A stretch of 14,178 bases of DNA from Thermoleophilia bacterium (GTDB lineage Bacteria > Actinomycetota > Thermoleophilia > Gaiellales > Gaiellaceae). The notes under the pieces are model-generated. The model searched no databases. It was given only the letters and a program-made list of their open reading frames with translations, and was not told the DNA's origin. Made by a program: the position numbers and the translations under genes. Positions within the stretch are counted from its first letter, which is position 1. The number at the start of each line of letters is the position of its first letter. Shown here in pieces: positions 6,247 to 14,178 of this stretch. Where the stretch lies: the NCBI GenBank assembly GCA_020845695.1, contig JADLFG010000038.1:1-14178 (forward strand), in the 5' to 3' direction.

Positions 6247-6268
6247 ATCGTACGCCAGGGCGTAAGGT
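6247..6268. promoter_or_regulatory. Divergent promoter with palindromic operator candidate
   Basis: TACGCC (6251-6256), AG, GGCGTA (6259-6264) form a perfect 6-2-6 inverted repeat in the 67-bp gap between the divergent operons. It overlaps a minus-strand -10-like TACGAT (6247-6252) and a plus-strand -10-like TAAGGT (6263-6268). A dimeric regulator bound here would control both operons. No dedicated regulator gene is adjacent; the nearest is the MarR gene at 9271-9747. No convincing -35 hexamers are seen. Confidence 0.5.
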
Positions 6269-6305
6269 GTGGGCGCCCTTTCAGGCGACGACGACGGAGG
6301 TGGGG

Positions 6306-7340
6306 ATGGCGGAAGCGACCCGGGCGGCCGGCCCGATCGCGGGCGTGGAGGAGCTCGAGGAGCTGCTCTCCCGGCCCGACGAGCGGCTCGTCGCCGACCT
6401 CGCCCGGGCCGAGGGCGACATCCTCGTGCTCGGCGCGGGCGGCAAGATGGGGCCGACGCTCGCGCGCATGGCCCGCCGCGCCGCGCCGGAGCGCGCGGTC
6501 TACGCGGTCGCCCGCTTCAGCGACCGGGCGGTGGAGGCGGGGCTGCGCGAGCGCGGCGTCGAGACGATCCGCGCCGACCTGCTCGAGCGGGACGAGGTCG
6601 CCCGCCTGCCCCGCGTCCCGAACGTCGTCTTCATGGCCGGGCAGAAGTTCGGCACCTCGGGCGCCCCCGCCCAGACCTGGGCGCTGAACGTGCTCGCGCC
6701 GGCGCTCGTCGCCGAAGCGTTCCCGGACAGCCGCATCGTCGCCTTCTCGACCGGCTGCGTCTACCCGTTCGTCCCCGTCGCCTCCGGTGGCTCGACCGAG
6801 GACTCCGAGCTGACGCCGCCCGGCGAGTACGCGGCGACCTGCGTCGGACGCGAGCGGGTGCTGCGCTGGTACTCCGAGCGACACGGGACGCCCGGCCTGC
6901 TCTTCCGTCTCAACTACGCGATCGACCTGCGCTACGGCGTCCTCCACGACGTCGCCCGCAAGGTCAGGGACGGCGAGCCGATCGACGTGACCACGGGGCA
7001 CGTGAACGTGATCTGGCAGGGGGACGCGAGCGCGTTCGCGCTGCGCTGCCTCGCCCACACGGTCGCGCCGACGGAGCCCCTGAACGTGACCGGGCCCGAG
7101 ACGATCGCCGTGCGCTGGCTCGCCGGGGCGTTCGGGGAGCGCCTCGGCAGGCGGCCGGTGCTCCTCGGGGAGGAGGCGCCAACTGCCTGGCTCTCGAACG
7201 CCGGCCGCGCGTTCTCCCTCCTCGGCTACCCGTCGGTCGCGCTCGAGACGATGATCGACTGGGTCGCCGACTGGGTCGCCCGCGAGCTGCCGAGCCTCGA
7301 CAAGCCGACCCACTTCGAGGCTCGGGATGGCAGCTACTGA
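6306..7340 (+). CDS. NAD-dependent epimerase/dehydratase-like protein
   Basis: A 344-residue extended-SDR protein. The NAD-binding motif is GAGGKMG (43-49) after an N-terminal extension of about 38 residues. [11 protein letters not shown] (106-116) lies where the family's NAD-contact strand is expected, STGCVYP (148-154) carries the active-site Ser, and [18 protein letters not shown] (200-217) is a substrate-side segment. The catalytic Tyr is Tyr175 in [11 protein letters not shown], but the canonical Lys four residues later is Cys179. A YxxxC-GRER pattern seems to be a property of a catabolic subgroup rather than a mutation, though I cannot confirm this without a search. The ATG at 6306 has GGAGGTGGGG directly upstream. 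It is the first gene of the plus-strand operon and its end overlaps the GNAT start by 14 nt. Likely role: oxidation, reduction or epimerisation of a sugar-like intermediate. Confidence 0.86.
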   Translation: MAEATRAAGPIAGVEELEELLSRPDERLVADLARAEGDILVLGAGGKMGPTLARMARRAAPERAVYAVARFSDRAVEAGLRERGVETIRADLLERDEVARLPRVPNVVFMAGQKFGTSGAPAQTWALNVLAPALVAEAFPDSRIVAFSTGCVYPFVPVASGGSTEDSELTPPGEYAATCVGRERVLRWYSERHGTPGLLFRLNYAIDLRYGVLHDVARKVRDGEPIDVTTGHVNVIWQGDASAFALRCLAHTVAPTEPLNVTGPETIAVRWLAGAFGERLGRRPVLLGEEAPTAWLSNAGRAFSLLGYPSVALETMIDWVADWVARELPSLDKPTHFEARDGSY

Positions 7341-8169
7341 CGGCGAGGCGGAGCTCCCCGTCGTCCGGCTTCGCGAGAGGGACGTACCGGCAGCGCTCGC
7401 CCTCTCGGAGGAGGCGGGCTGGAACCAGACCGCGGCCGACTGGCTCCTGATGATCCGTGCCGGCGAGGCGTTCGGGGCCGCCGGGCCGGACGGGCGGCTC
7501 GTCGCGACCGCGCTCGCGCTGCCGCATCCGCCCGAGCTCGGCTGGGTCAGCATGGTGCTCGTGCGGGCGTCGTGGCAGCGGCGCGGGCTCGGCACGCGCC
7601 TGTTTCGGCGGGCCGTCGAGGCGCTGCGCGAGCGCGGGCTCGTGCCCTTCCTCGACGCGACGCCCGCCGGCCGGACGCTCTACGAGCCGCTCGGCTTCCG
7701 GGCCGTCGAGCCGATCACCCGCTGGCGCGGCGAGGGCCGCGGCGGCTCGACGGGCGGCCCGGCGCCGGTTCCGGGCACGGCCGCCATCGCCGAGCTCGAC
7801 CGGCGCGCCTTCGGGGCCGACCGCGTCGCGATTCTCGCCGACCTGCTCGCGCGCGAGGGCGCGCTCTCCGGCCTCGCCCCGGGCGGCCGCGGCTTCCTGC
7901 TCACGCGGCCCGGACGGACGGCGACGCAGGTCGGGCCCGTCATCGCCGACGAGCCAGCCGCCGCGCGGACACTCGTTGCCTCGGCGCTCGACACGCTGGC
8001 CGGGCCGGCGCTGCTCGACGTACCGGACCGGGAAACCGCCGTGGCGGGTCTGCTCCGCGAGCGTGGCTTCGAGCCCGCGCGGACGTTCACCCGGATGGCG
8101 CTCGGGCGCGACCGCGCCTTCGGCGAGCCGCCGCTCGTACGCGCGATCGCCGGGCCCGAGCTCGGCTAG
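7327..8169 (+). CDS. GNAT family N-acetyltransferase, two-domain
   Basis: A 280-residue protein with an N-terminal GNAT domain: [21 protein letters not shown] (15-35), strand beta-4 [21 protein letters not shown] (73-93) with the acetyl-CoA loop QRRGLG, and [11 protein letters not shown] (118-128) typical of the fold's end. A second domain follows (about 150-280), with [12 protein letters not shown] and [19 protein letters not shown], matching the C-terminal domain seen in YitH/Acetyltransf_18-type proteins. It presumably acetylates a small amine; the substrate is unknown. The ATG lies inside the end of the epimerase gene (14-nt overlap), and the next gene starts 9 nt after the stop, so all three form one operon. 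An amine-acetylating enzyme would fit the amine-related genes on the opposite strand, but this is inference. Confidence 0.9.
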   Translation: MAATDGEAELPVVRLRERDVPAALALSEEAGWNQTAADWLLMIRAGEAFGAAGPDGRLVATALALPHPPELGWVSMVLVRASWQRRGLGTRLFRRAVEALRERGLVPFLDATPAGRTLYEPLGFRAVEPITRWRGEGRGGSTGGPAPVPGTAAIAELDRRAFGADRVAILADLLAREGALSGLAPGGRGFLLTRPGRTATQVGPVIADEPAAARTLVASALDTLAGPALLDVPDRETAVAGLLRERGFEPARTFTRMALGRDRAFGEPPLVRAIAGPELG

Positions 8170-8178
8170 GGTAGCCGC

Positions 8179-9222
8179 GTGCGCTGGCAGGAGCTCCCCG
8201 CCGAGCCGCTCGCCGCCTTCCGCGCGGGCACCGTCATCCCCGCCCACCCGCTCGCGCTCGACGCGGGGCGGAAGCTCGACCGCCGCCGCCAGCGGGCGCT
8301 CGCCCGCTACTACCTCGACGCGGGCGCGGGCGGGCTCGCCGTCGGCGTCCACTCGACGCAGTTCGCGATCAGAGAGGTCGGCCTCTACGAGCCGGTGCTC
8401 GAGCTGGCGGCCGAGACCGCCGCCGCCTGGGCGACCCGCCCCGTCTTCCTGATCGCCGGCGTGGCCGGGCGGACCGAGCAGGCGGTGCGGGAGGCCCGGA
8501 CCGCCCGCTCGCTCGGCTACCACGCCGTCCTGCTCAGCCTGGCCGCGCTGCGGGGCACGAGCGAGGACGAGCTCGTCGGGCACTGCCACGCCGTCGCCGC
8601 CGAAATGCCGACCGTGGGCTTCTACCTCCAGCCGGCCGTCGGGGGCATCCCGCTCGGACGCGGCTTCTGGCGGCGGCTCGCGGAGCTCGAGAACGTGATC
8701 GGGATCAAGGTCGCCCCGTTCGACCGCTACGCGACGCTCGACGTTGCCCACGGCGTCGCCGAGGCCGGCGCCGGGGAGCGGATCTCGCTCTACACCGGCA
8801 ACGACGACCACATCGTCCTCGACCTCGTGGTCCCGCTCAGGACGGAGGCCGGCGAGCTTCGCTTCGCCGGCGGCCTGCTCGGGCACTGGTCGGTCTGGAC
8901 GCGCACCGCGGTCGAGATCCTCGAGCGCTGCCGCGCCGTCCGTGGCGCCGCGAGCGTACCGGCCGACCTGCTCGCGCTCGACAGCGCCGTGACCGAATGC
9001 AACGCCGCCGTCTTCGACGTCGCCAACGGCTTCCGCGGCGTAATCCCGGGCTGCCACGAGGTGCTGCGCCGCCAGGGCCTGCTCGAGGGCCGCTGGTGCC
9101 TCGACCCGGACGAGGATCTCAGCCCCGGCCAGGCCGAGGCGATCGACCGCGTTTGCCGCCTCTACCCCGAGCTCGCGGACGACGACTTCGTCGAGGCGAA
9201 CCTCGAGCGCTGGCTCGCCTGA
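8179..9222 (+). CDS. Dihydrodipicolinate synthase family aldolase/dehydratase
   Basis: A 347-residue TIM-barrel class I aldolase of the DapA/NAL family. Lys177 in NVIGIKVAPFDRY is the Schiff-base lysine and Tyr149 in VGFYLQPAVGG is the catalytic tyrosine; their 28-residue spacing equals that of DapA (Tyr133, Lys161). GAGGLAVGVHSTQF (49-62) replaces the usual GTTGE-type loop, so the pyruvate-carboxylate site is changed and lysine biosynthesis is unlikely. It is about 55 residues longer than DapA, mostly at the C-terminus (VPADLLALDSAVTECN onward). The GTG start follows the GNAT stop by 9 nt; no strong Shine-Dalgarno is seen. Last gene of the operon; it probably cleaves or dehydrates a keto-acid or sugar-derived intermediate made by the upstream reductase. 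Confidence 0.9.
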   Translation: MRWQELPAEPLAAFRAGTVIPAHPLALDAGRKLDRRRQRALARYYLDAGAGGLAVGVHSTQFAIREVGLYEPVLELAAETAAAWATRPVFLIAGVAGRTEQAVREARTARSLGYHAVLLSLAALRGTSEDELVGHCHAVAAEMPTVGFYLQPAVGGIPLGRGFWRRLAELENVIGIKVAPFDRYATLDVAHGVAEAGAGERISLYTGNDDHIVLDLVVPLRTEAGELRFAGGLLGHWSVWTRTAVEILERCRAVRGAASVPADLLALDSAVTECNAAVFDVANGFRGVIPGCHEVLRRQGLLEGRWCLDPDEDLSPGQAEAIDRVCRLYPELADDDFVEANLERWLA

Positions 9223-9227
9223 CTCGG

Positions 9228-9256
9228 GCCGGGCGGGCGACCGCTCCCGTCCCGGC
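9228..9256. terminator. Hairpin between convergent aldolase and MarR genes
   Basis: GCCGGG (9228-9233) pairs with CCCGGC (9251-9256). After a small internal loop, GGG pairs with CCC across an 8-nt loop. It starts 6 nt after the aldolase stop and ends 15 nt before the MarR stop, the position expected of a bidirectional terminator. It lacks a T tract, so the call is tentative. Confidence 0.45.
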
Positions 9257-9270
9257 AAGCCGCTGCGCGC

Positions 9271-9747
9271 TCAGGTTGCTCCCGGGCAGTGCCCGCCCCC
9301 GGCGTCACCCGCGAGGCGGCCGAGCAGCTTCGCGAGCAGCGCGAGCTCTGACGCGTCGAACCGGGCCACGAACACCTCCTCGAGATCTGCGAGGTGCGTC
9401 TCGGTCGCCGCGGCGAGCCGCTCCAGCCCGGCCTCGGTCACAACCGCGTACGTGACCCTCGCGTCGCTGTCGCACTGCCCCTTCTCGACGTAGCCCGCGC
9501 GCTCGAGCCCGTCGAGCAGGCGGGTGATCCCGGACGGGGTCAGGAGCACGCTCCGAGCGAGCTCGACGCGCTTGAGGAAGTGGCCGGGCGCGCGCGAGAG
9601 CAGGAGCAGCACCTCGTAGTCGTTGAGCGTGAGACCGTGCTCGGCGACGAGGCGCGCGTTGAGCGCACGGCTCGTCGCCGCGTGCCCGCGCAGATAACTC
9701 ACCCAGGCCGCGAGAGCCTCCGCTGGGAGTGCCTGACGGCTTCTCAT
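9271..9747 (-). CDS. MarR family transcriptional regulator
   Basis: A 158-residue winged-helix regulator. The DNA-binding unit is clear: NDYEVLLLLSRAPGHFLKRVELARSVLLTPSGITRLLDGLERAGYVEKG (42-90), with the recognition helix at TPSGITRLLDGLERAG and the wing CDSDARVTYAVVTEAG (92-107). Flanking helices (ALAAWVSYLRGHAATSRALN and THLADLEEVFVARF) form the dimer interface. It has cysteines at 92 and 154; Cys92 sits at the wing base. I start at the ATG at 9747 because the dimer helix begins just after it; upstream in-frame sequence is not MarR-like. An imperfect palindrome at 9765-9778 lies just upstream and may be its own operator. Possible targets are the neighbouring MOSC gene, itself, or the catabolic divergon ending 25 nt away from its stop. 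Confidence 0.93.
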   Translation of the reverse strand: MRSRQALPAEALAAWVSYLRGHAATSRALNARLVAEHGLTLNDYEVLLLLSRAPGHFLKRVELARSVLLTPSGITRLLDGLERAGYVEKGQCDSDARVTYAVVTEAGLERLAAATETHLADLEEVFVARFDASELALLAKLLGRLAGDAGGGHCPGAT

Positions 9748-9764
9748 CTCACCCGTGCCTTTCC

Positions 9765-9778
9765 CTTGCCTACTCAAG
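9765..9778. promoter_or_regulatory. Candidate MarR operator
   Basis: CTTGCCTACTCAAG has dyad form CTTGnnTAnnCAAG and is centred about 25 nt upstream of the MarR ATG. MarR dimers commonly bind palindromes of about this size near their own start, so autoregulation is plausible. The half-sites are short and the middle is asymmetric. Confidence 0.35.
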
Positions 9779-9844
9779 CGTATCCTCCGCAGCGGGCGCG
9801 GCCGAGTCAGCTCGCCCGCCAGCTCGTCGCGGGCGCGGGCGGCA

Positions 9845-10315
9845 TCAGAGCGGGACGATCTCGTCGCCGACCGCGATCTCGCCGTCAGCGAGGATGTCGG
9901 CGCGCAGGCCACCGCGGCCCGCGAGACCCGCGAGCACGCCGGGCGTCGTTCGCCCTTCGAGGTGGGAGCAGGGGTCGCACAGGCGCCGGCCGAGGCACTC
10001 GACGCTGCCGAGGCGAAACCGCCGGCCGACCAGGTCGTTGAGCCCGATCCCGCGCGTGACCACGTTTCGCCGAGTGTCCCCGGGGGCGAGGCGGATGCCC
10101 GCCGCGACGGCGAGCGCGTCGAGCGCCTCGGCCTCGATCAGGGTCAGATCGCGACCCGTGCCCGCCGTCGCCGAGAAGGTGCCCGCACCGGACGCGTAGC
10201 GGTCGCCCTCGAGGCCGTGCCCGGCGAGCGCACGGGCGCGCGCGACGGTGACGGGCTCGCTGCCCGGCGCGCCCCGCAGGACGATCGTCTCGACTGTTCC
10301 GCTCACGGCGCTCAC
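9845..10315 (-). CDS. MOSC domain-containing protein
   Basis: A 156-residue MOSC-domain protein, the beta-rich domain found in molybdenum-cofactor sulfurases and in small stand-alone proteins related to YiiM and mARC. Key motifs are HGLEGDRYASG (33-43), DLTLIEAEALDAL (56-68), TRRNVVTRGIGLNDLVGRRFRLG (81-103) and LCDPCSHLEG (112-121). The conserved Cys (113 or 116) is thought to carry sulfur or bind molybdenum cofactor. The length is that of the minimal domain. The GTG at 10315 is the longest start; a GTG three codons later (VSGTVETIVL) is an equally good choice. It is followed after 97 nt by the MarR gene on the same strand. No molybdoenzyme is seen in the window, so its partner is unknown. 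Confidence 0.9.
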   Translation of the reverse strand: MSAVSGTVETIVLRGAPGSEPVTVARARALAGHGLEGDRYASGAGTFSATAGTGRDLTLIEAEALDALAVAAGIRLAPGDTRRNVVTRGIGLNDLVGRRFRLGSVECLGRRLCDPCSHLEGRTTPGVLAGLAGRGGLRADILADGEIAVGDEIVPL

Positions 10316-10350
10316 CCCCAGCTCGCTCGATCGAGTATTCCTACCCTACG

Positions 10351-10463
10351 CGGCGCGCGGCCAGGACGGTGCTCGTCACGGGCGGGGCACCGGGATCCGC
10401 GCCGCGATCGCCAGACTCCTCGCCGCGGCAGCACGACCGAGCGGGCGCTCGCCTCGGGGCTAG
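10351..10463 (+). pseudogene. N-terminal remnant of a short-chain dehydrogenase, frameshifted
   Basis: In one frame RRAARTVLVTGG is encoded up to 10386. After a one-base loss the next frame gives TGIRAAIARLLAAAAR (10389 onward) and later SGRSPR, ending at TAG 10461-10463. Joined, this reads as the first beta strand, TGxxxGIG cofactor loop and first helix of an SDR, with GIG changed to GIR. The rest of the gene is absent. The remnant lies between the MOSC and M23 genes, and its TAG shares the palindromic CTAG with the stop of the convergent M23 gene. Confidence 0.65.
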
Positions 10464-11869
10464 AGCCCCGGCGGCAGGCCGACCGGGTCCGGCGGCACCG
10501 GCTCGGCGAGCGGTAAGAGCGCGCCGTCGCCGTAGACGCCGAGCGCCCGCTCGAGCAGGCGGGGCGCGAGCCCGCTCGACGTCGAGATGTCCTTCGCCTC
10601 GAGCAGCACCGCGGCGGGCGCCGGCGCTTCGAGGCGGAAGCTCGCGTCGAGATCCCGCTGCCACGCGGTCAGGTACGGGTACGGGTTGACGACGCCGTCG
10701 TAGCCGAGCCCGAGCAGCCCGGCCGGGTGGACCTCGAAGTGGAGGTGGGGCGGCGTGCCGAGCGCGTCGCCCGTGTCGCCCGCGAAGCCGAGCACGTCGC
10801 CGGCCGCGACCCGCGCCCCGTCCCGCGCGAGCGGGGTGTAGGCCGAGAGGTGCGCGTAGTAGTACTCGTTGCCGTCCCCATCCCTGAGCCAGAGCCTGAA
10901 GCCGCCGACGGGGTTCCAGCCGACCGAGAACACCGTCCCCCCCGCGACCGCGAGTACCGGCGCGCCGCGGCGAGCGAAGATGTCATTGCCGTGGTGCCAG
11001 CCCGTGCTCGCCCGTGGCGCCCCGAAGTCGTCCGTGAACGAGACCGGGCCGTAGACGGGGAAGACGTAGCCGCGCCCGGTGAGCTCGGGGCGCACGCCCG
11101 CGGGCGGGTCGCGGACGATCGCGGGCGGCTCGGATCGGGTGCCCGGCGGCTGGGGCGAGGGATCTCGCGGCACAGGCGGCGCCGCTCCGCCCGGCTCCGC
11201 GGGCTCCGCGGGCTCGTCGGGAACGCTCGGGGCCGCGGGCGGGCGCGCGGCAGCCTCAGCGTACCCGACCACGATCTCGGTGCCGGCCGGCAGGCCCCCG
11301 TGCGCGGACGTGAGCACGACGTGGGCGGCGGAGACGAGCACCCGCCGGCCGGAACTGCCGCGGGCTTCCGCCTGCTCGAGCAGGACGAGGTAGCCCCAGT
11401 CACCGAGCGGCACGCGCAGGTTCGCGGCCGGTTCGAGCGGCTCGCCGAGCACCACCACACCCTCCAGGGAGCCCTCGACGGCTCCGGTCGCGCCGTCGGA
11501 GCCGGCGTACGCGTCGGCGCGCAGGGCGGCAGCCTCGATCAGGATCTCGCCGCCGAAGAGGGAGACCCCTCGCAGGGTCACGCTCGCCTGAGCGCGTGGG
11601 ACCGAGCCGGGGCCGGTGCGCGCGGCGGTCTGCGCGCTCGCGAGCACGACCGCCCTCCCGTCCCCGGGATACGCGAACCCGCCGAGGTTGTCGGAGCCGG
11701 CGGGCGGTGCCGCCGCCTCGCCGGCGACCACGGCCTCCTCGCCCGGGAGGTCGACGAGGACCGCGAGCGCGGACCCCGAGGCTCTCGGGCCGGCGGACGC
11801 GGCTTGGGCTCCGACGACGGCGAGGAGGACGGATGCCGCCGCGAGCAGCACGAGGGCGCGTGCGGGCAC
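10460..11869 (-). CDS. Secreted M23 (LytM-type) zinc metallopeptidase with N-terminal beta domain
   Basis: A 469-residue exported protein. Residues 1-26 form a signal peptide (VPAR, a hydrophobic stretch LVLLAAASVLLAVVG, then an AQA/ASA cleavage region). Residues about 30-205 are a beta-rich domain with repeated alternating V/A segments, reminiscent of extracellular 'choice-of-anchor'-type domains. Residues 206-262 form a Pro-rich linker. The M23 domain (267-400) has zinc ligands H292-x3-D296 (HHGND) and HLH (375-377), plus YYYAHLS. About 70 residues follow the domain. It likely cleaves peptidoglycan peptides outside the membrane during wall remodelling. The GTG start at 11869 has no Shine-Dalgarno; a -10-like TAGGCT at 11876-11881 puts the transcript start at or near the GTG, suggesting a leaderless message. 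Divergent from the acetyl-CoA synthetase gene. Confidence 0.92.
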   Translation of the reverse strand: MPARALVLLAAASVLLAVVGAQAASAGPRASGSALAVLVDLPGEEAVVAGEAAAPPAGSDNLGGFAYPGDGRAVVLASAQTAARTGPGSVPRAQASVTLRGVSLFGGEILIEAAALRADAYAGSDGATGAVEGSLEGVVVLGEPLEPAANLRVPLGDWGYLVLLEQAEARGSSGRRVLVSAAHVVLTSAHGGLPAGTEIVVGYAEAAARPPAAPSVPDEPAEPAEPGGAAPPVPRDPSPQPPGTRSEPPAIVRDPPAGVRPELTGRGYVFPVYGPVSFTDDFGAPRASTGWHHGNDIFARRGAPVLAVAGGTVFSVGWNPVGGFRLWLRDGDGNEYYYAHLSAYTPLARDGARVAAGDVLGFAGDTGDALGTPPHLHFEVHPAGLLGLGYDGVVNPYPYLTAWQRDLDASFRLEAPAPAAVLLEAKDISTSSGLAPRLLERALGVYGDGALLPLAEPVPPDPVGLPPGL

Positions 11870-11875
11870 AGGCAG

Positions 11876-11881
11876 AGCCTA
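11876..11881 (-). promoter_or_regulatory. -10 box for a probable leaderless M23 transcript
   Basis: TAGGCT (minus strand) fits TAnnnT and ends 7 nt before the first base of the GTG start, so transcription would begin at the start codon. An inverted repeat GGCGAC-N6-GTCGCC at 11887-11904 lies just upstream and could bind a regulator. No -35 is recognised. Confidence 0.35.
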
Positions 11882-11970
11882 GCGAAGGCGACAGGTGAGT
11901 CGCCCGCTCCAGGCGGCCGCGGTGTGGTATGCCTTCCCGGACGCAGGTCGGCGACGAAGGGAGAGGCTCG

Positions 11971-13947
<1,977 letters not shown>

Positions 13948-14072
13948 GAGCGCCCGCGGCTACCCAGGGGCCTAGTGCACCGTCCGGGGAATACCGCACA
14001 ACTCTGGCGGCTGCAAAGCGGCGCCAGGCGGCGTCCTCGGTCGCGCCAATTTGCCTGCAGTGGGGTATCCGG
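13948..14072. other. Intergenic stretch, probable left flank of an insertion element
   Basis: No gene is visible here. Base composition is less GC-biased than in the genes (for example ccaatttgcctgcag). A small inverted repeat tggcg/cgcca (14005-14009 and 14022-14026) is present. If the downstream reading frame is a transposase, the element's left inverted repeat should lie in this stretch, but it cannot be defined without the right end. No clear terminator follows the acetyl-CoA synthetase stop. Confidence 0.35.
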
Positions 14073-14178
14073 ATGACGCCCCTTGTCTGCTCATGGGCGA
14101 CCGCTGGCGATCGCGGTGACGGGGACGTGATCGATCTGCATGGCTTGCTCGAGCAGGCGGTGGAAGAGGAGGCCACGC
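14073..14178 (+). CDS. Possible IS256/Mutator-type transposase, N-terminal fragment (cut by window edge)
   Basis: An ATG at 14073 opens a frame that continues to the window end (35 codons). After a short variable start (MTPLVCSWATAGDRGDG) it reads DVIDLHGLLEQAVEEEAT, resembling the beginning of IS256/Mutator transposases, where an acidic 'iDl..ll..a..e' segment precedes the first helices. The catalytic DDE part lies outside the window. The codon use (CTT, TTG, GAT, CAT, TCA in 35 codons) is less strictly GC3 than in the neighbouring genes, which fits a mobile gene. Only weak ribosome-binding sequence is seen upstream. The family call rests on one short segment. Confidence 0.4.
   Translation, partial: MTPLVCSWATAGDRGDGDVIDLHGLLEQAVEEEAT

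Noticed and set aside
5601..7595. Upstream in-frame extension of the glutamine-synthetase-like gene to 7595
   Set aside because: The extension is low-complexity and covers the cysteine hydrolase and the divergent epimerase. The family N-terminus and the ATGA overlap fix the start at 5600.
6964..9258. 764-codon minus-strand open frame opposite the GNAT and aldolase genes
   Set aside because: It is antisense to three genes with intact motifs, has no domain signature and is compositionally biased.
10326..10335. 10-bp palindrome ctcgatcgag upstream of the MOSC gene
   Set aside because: It is built from CG/GATC-rich words that arise often by chance in this composition; nothing else supports it as an operator.

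Overview
The window is very GC-rich (roughly 70% or more), with codon third positions almost all G or C, many GTG starts and several 4-nt start/stop overlaps. Together with actinobacterial-type TAnnnT -10 boxes, probable leaderless starts and the variant A3 loop (TSGSTAKPKG) of the acetyl-CoA synthetase, this suggests a high-GC actinobacterium. Thermoleophilia (Gaiellales or Solirubrobacterales type) is my best guess. The phylum is well supported; the class is inference.

Layout. Positions 1-119 hold only short direct repeats and a small inverted repeat. They are followed by a tRNA-Val(UAC) on the minus strand, a strong hairpin and a small DUF488 gene (minus). Next come a decayed second tRNA-Val copy (CAC) that still carries its -10 box, and a tRNA-Glu(UUC) on the plus strand. 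From 6238 down to 899 runs a tightly coupled six-gene minus-strand operon: cysteine hydrolase, glutamine-synthetase-like ligase, class-I gamma-glutamyl hydrolase, GMC flavoprotein oxidoreductase, its gluconate-2-dehydrogenase subunit-3-like partner, and an unrecognised protein. The stop codon of the last gene lies opposite the tRNA-Glu anticodon. From 6306 to 9222 a divergent plus-strand operon encodes an NAD-dependent epimerase-like protein, a two-domain GNAT acetyltransferase and a dihydrodipicolinate-synthase-family aldolase. The 67-bp divergent gap holds a perfect 6-2-6 palindrome that overlaps -10-like boxes in both directions.

Further right are a MarR regulator and a MOSC-domain protein (both minus), a frameshifted N-terminal remnant of a short-chain dehydrogenase, a secreted M23 peptidase (minus), a divergent acetyl-CoA synthetase (plus) and, at the right edge, what looks like the start of an IS256/Mutator-type transposase cut by the window.

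How the genes may work together. The ligase and gamma-glutamyl hydrolase recall the PuuA/PuuD (or Ipu-type) logic: an amine is gamma-glutamylated, oxidised, then released by hydrolysis. Here the oxidising enzyme between those steps would be a two-subunit GMC flavoprotein instead of the usual PuuB-type amine oxidase, with a cysteine hydrolase as the first gene. The divergent operon of epimerase-like reductase and aldolase would suit a sugar or sugar-acid substrate. One possible reading is catabolism of an amino-sugar-like or hydroxylated amine compound. The substrate is not determined by the sequence. This divergon is the part of the window most likely to be an undescribed system.
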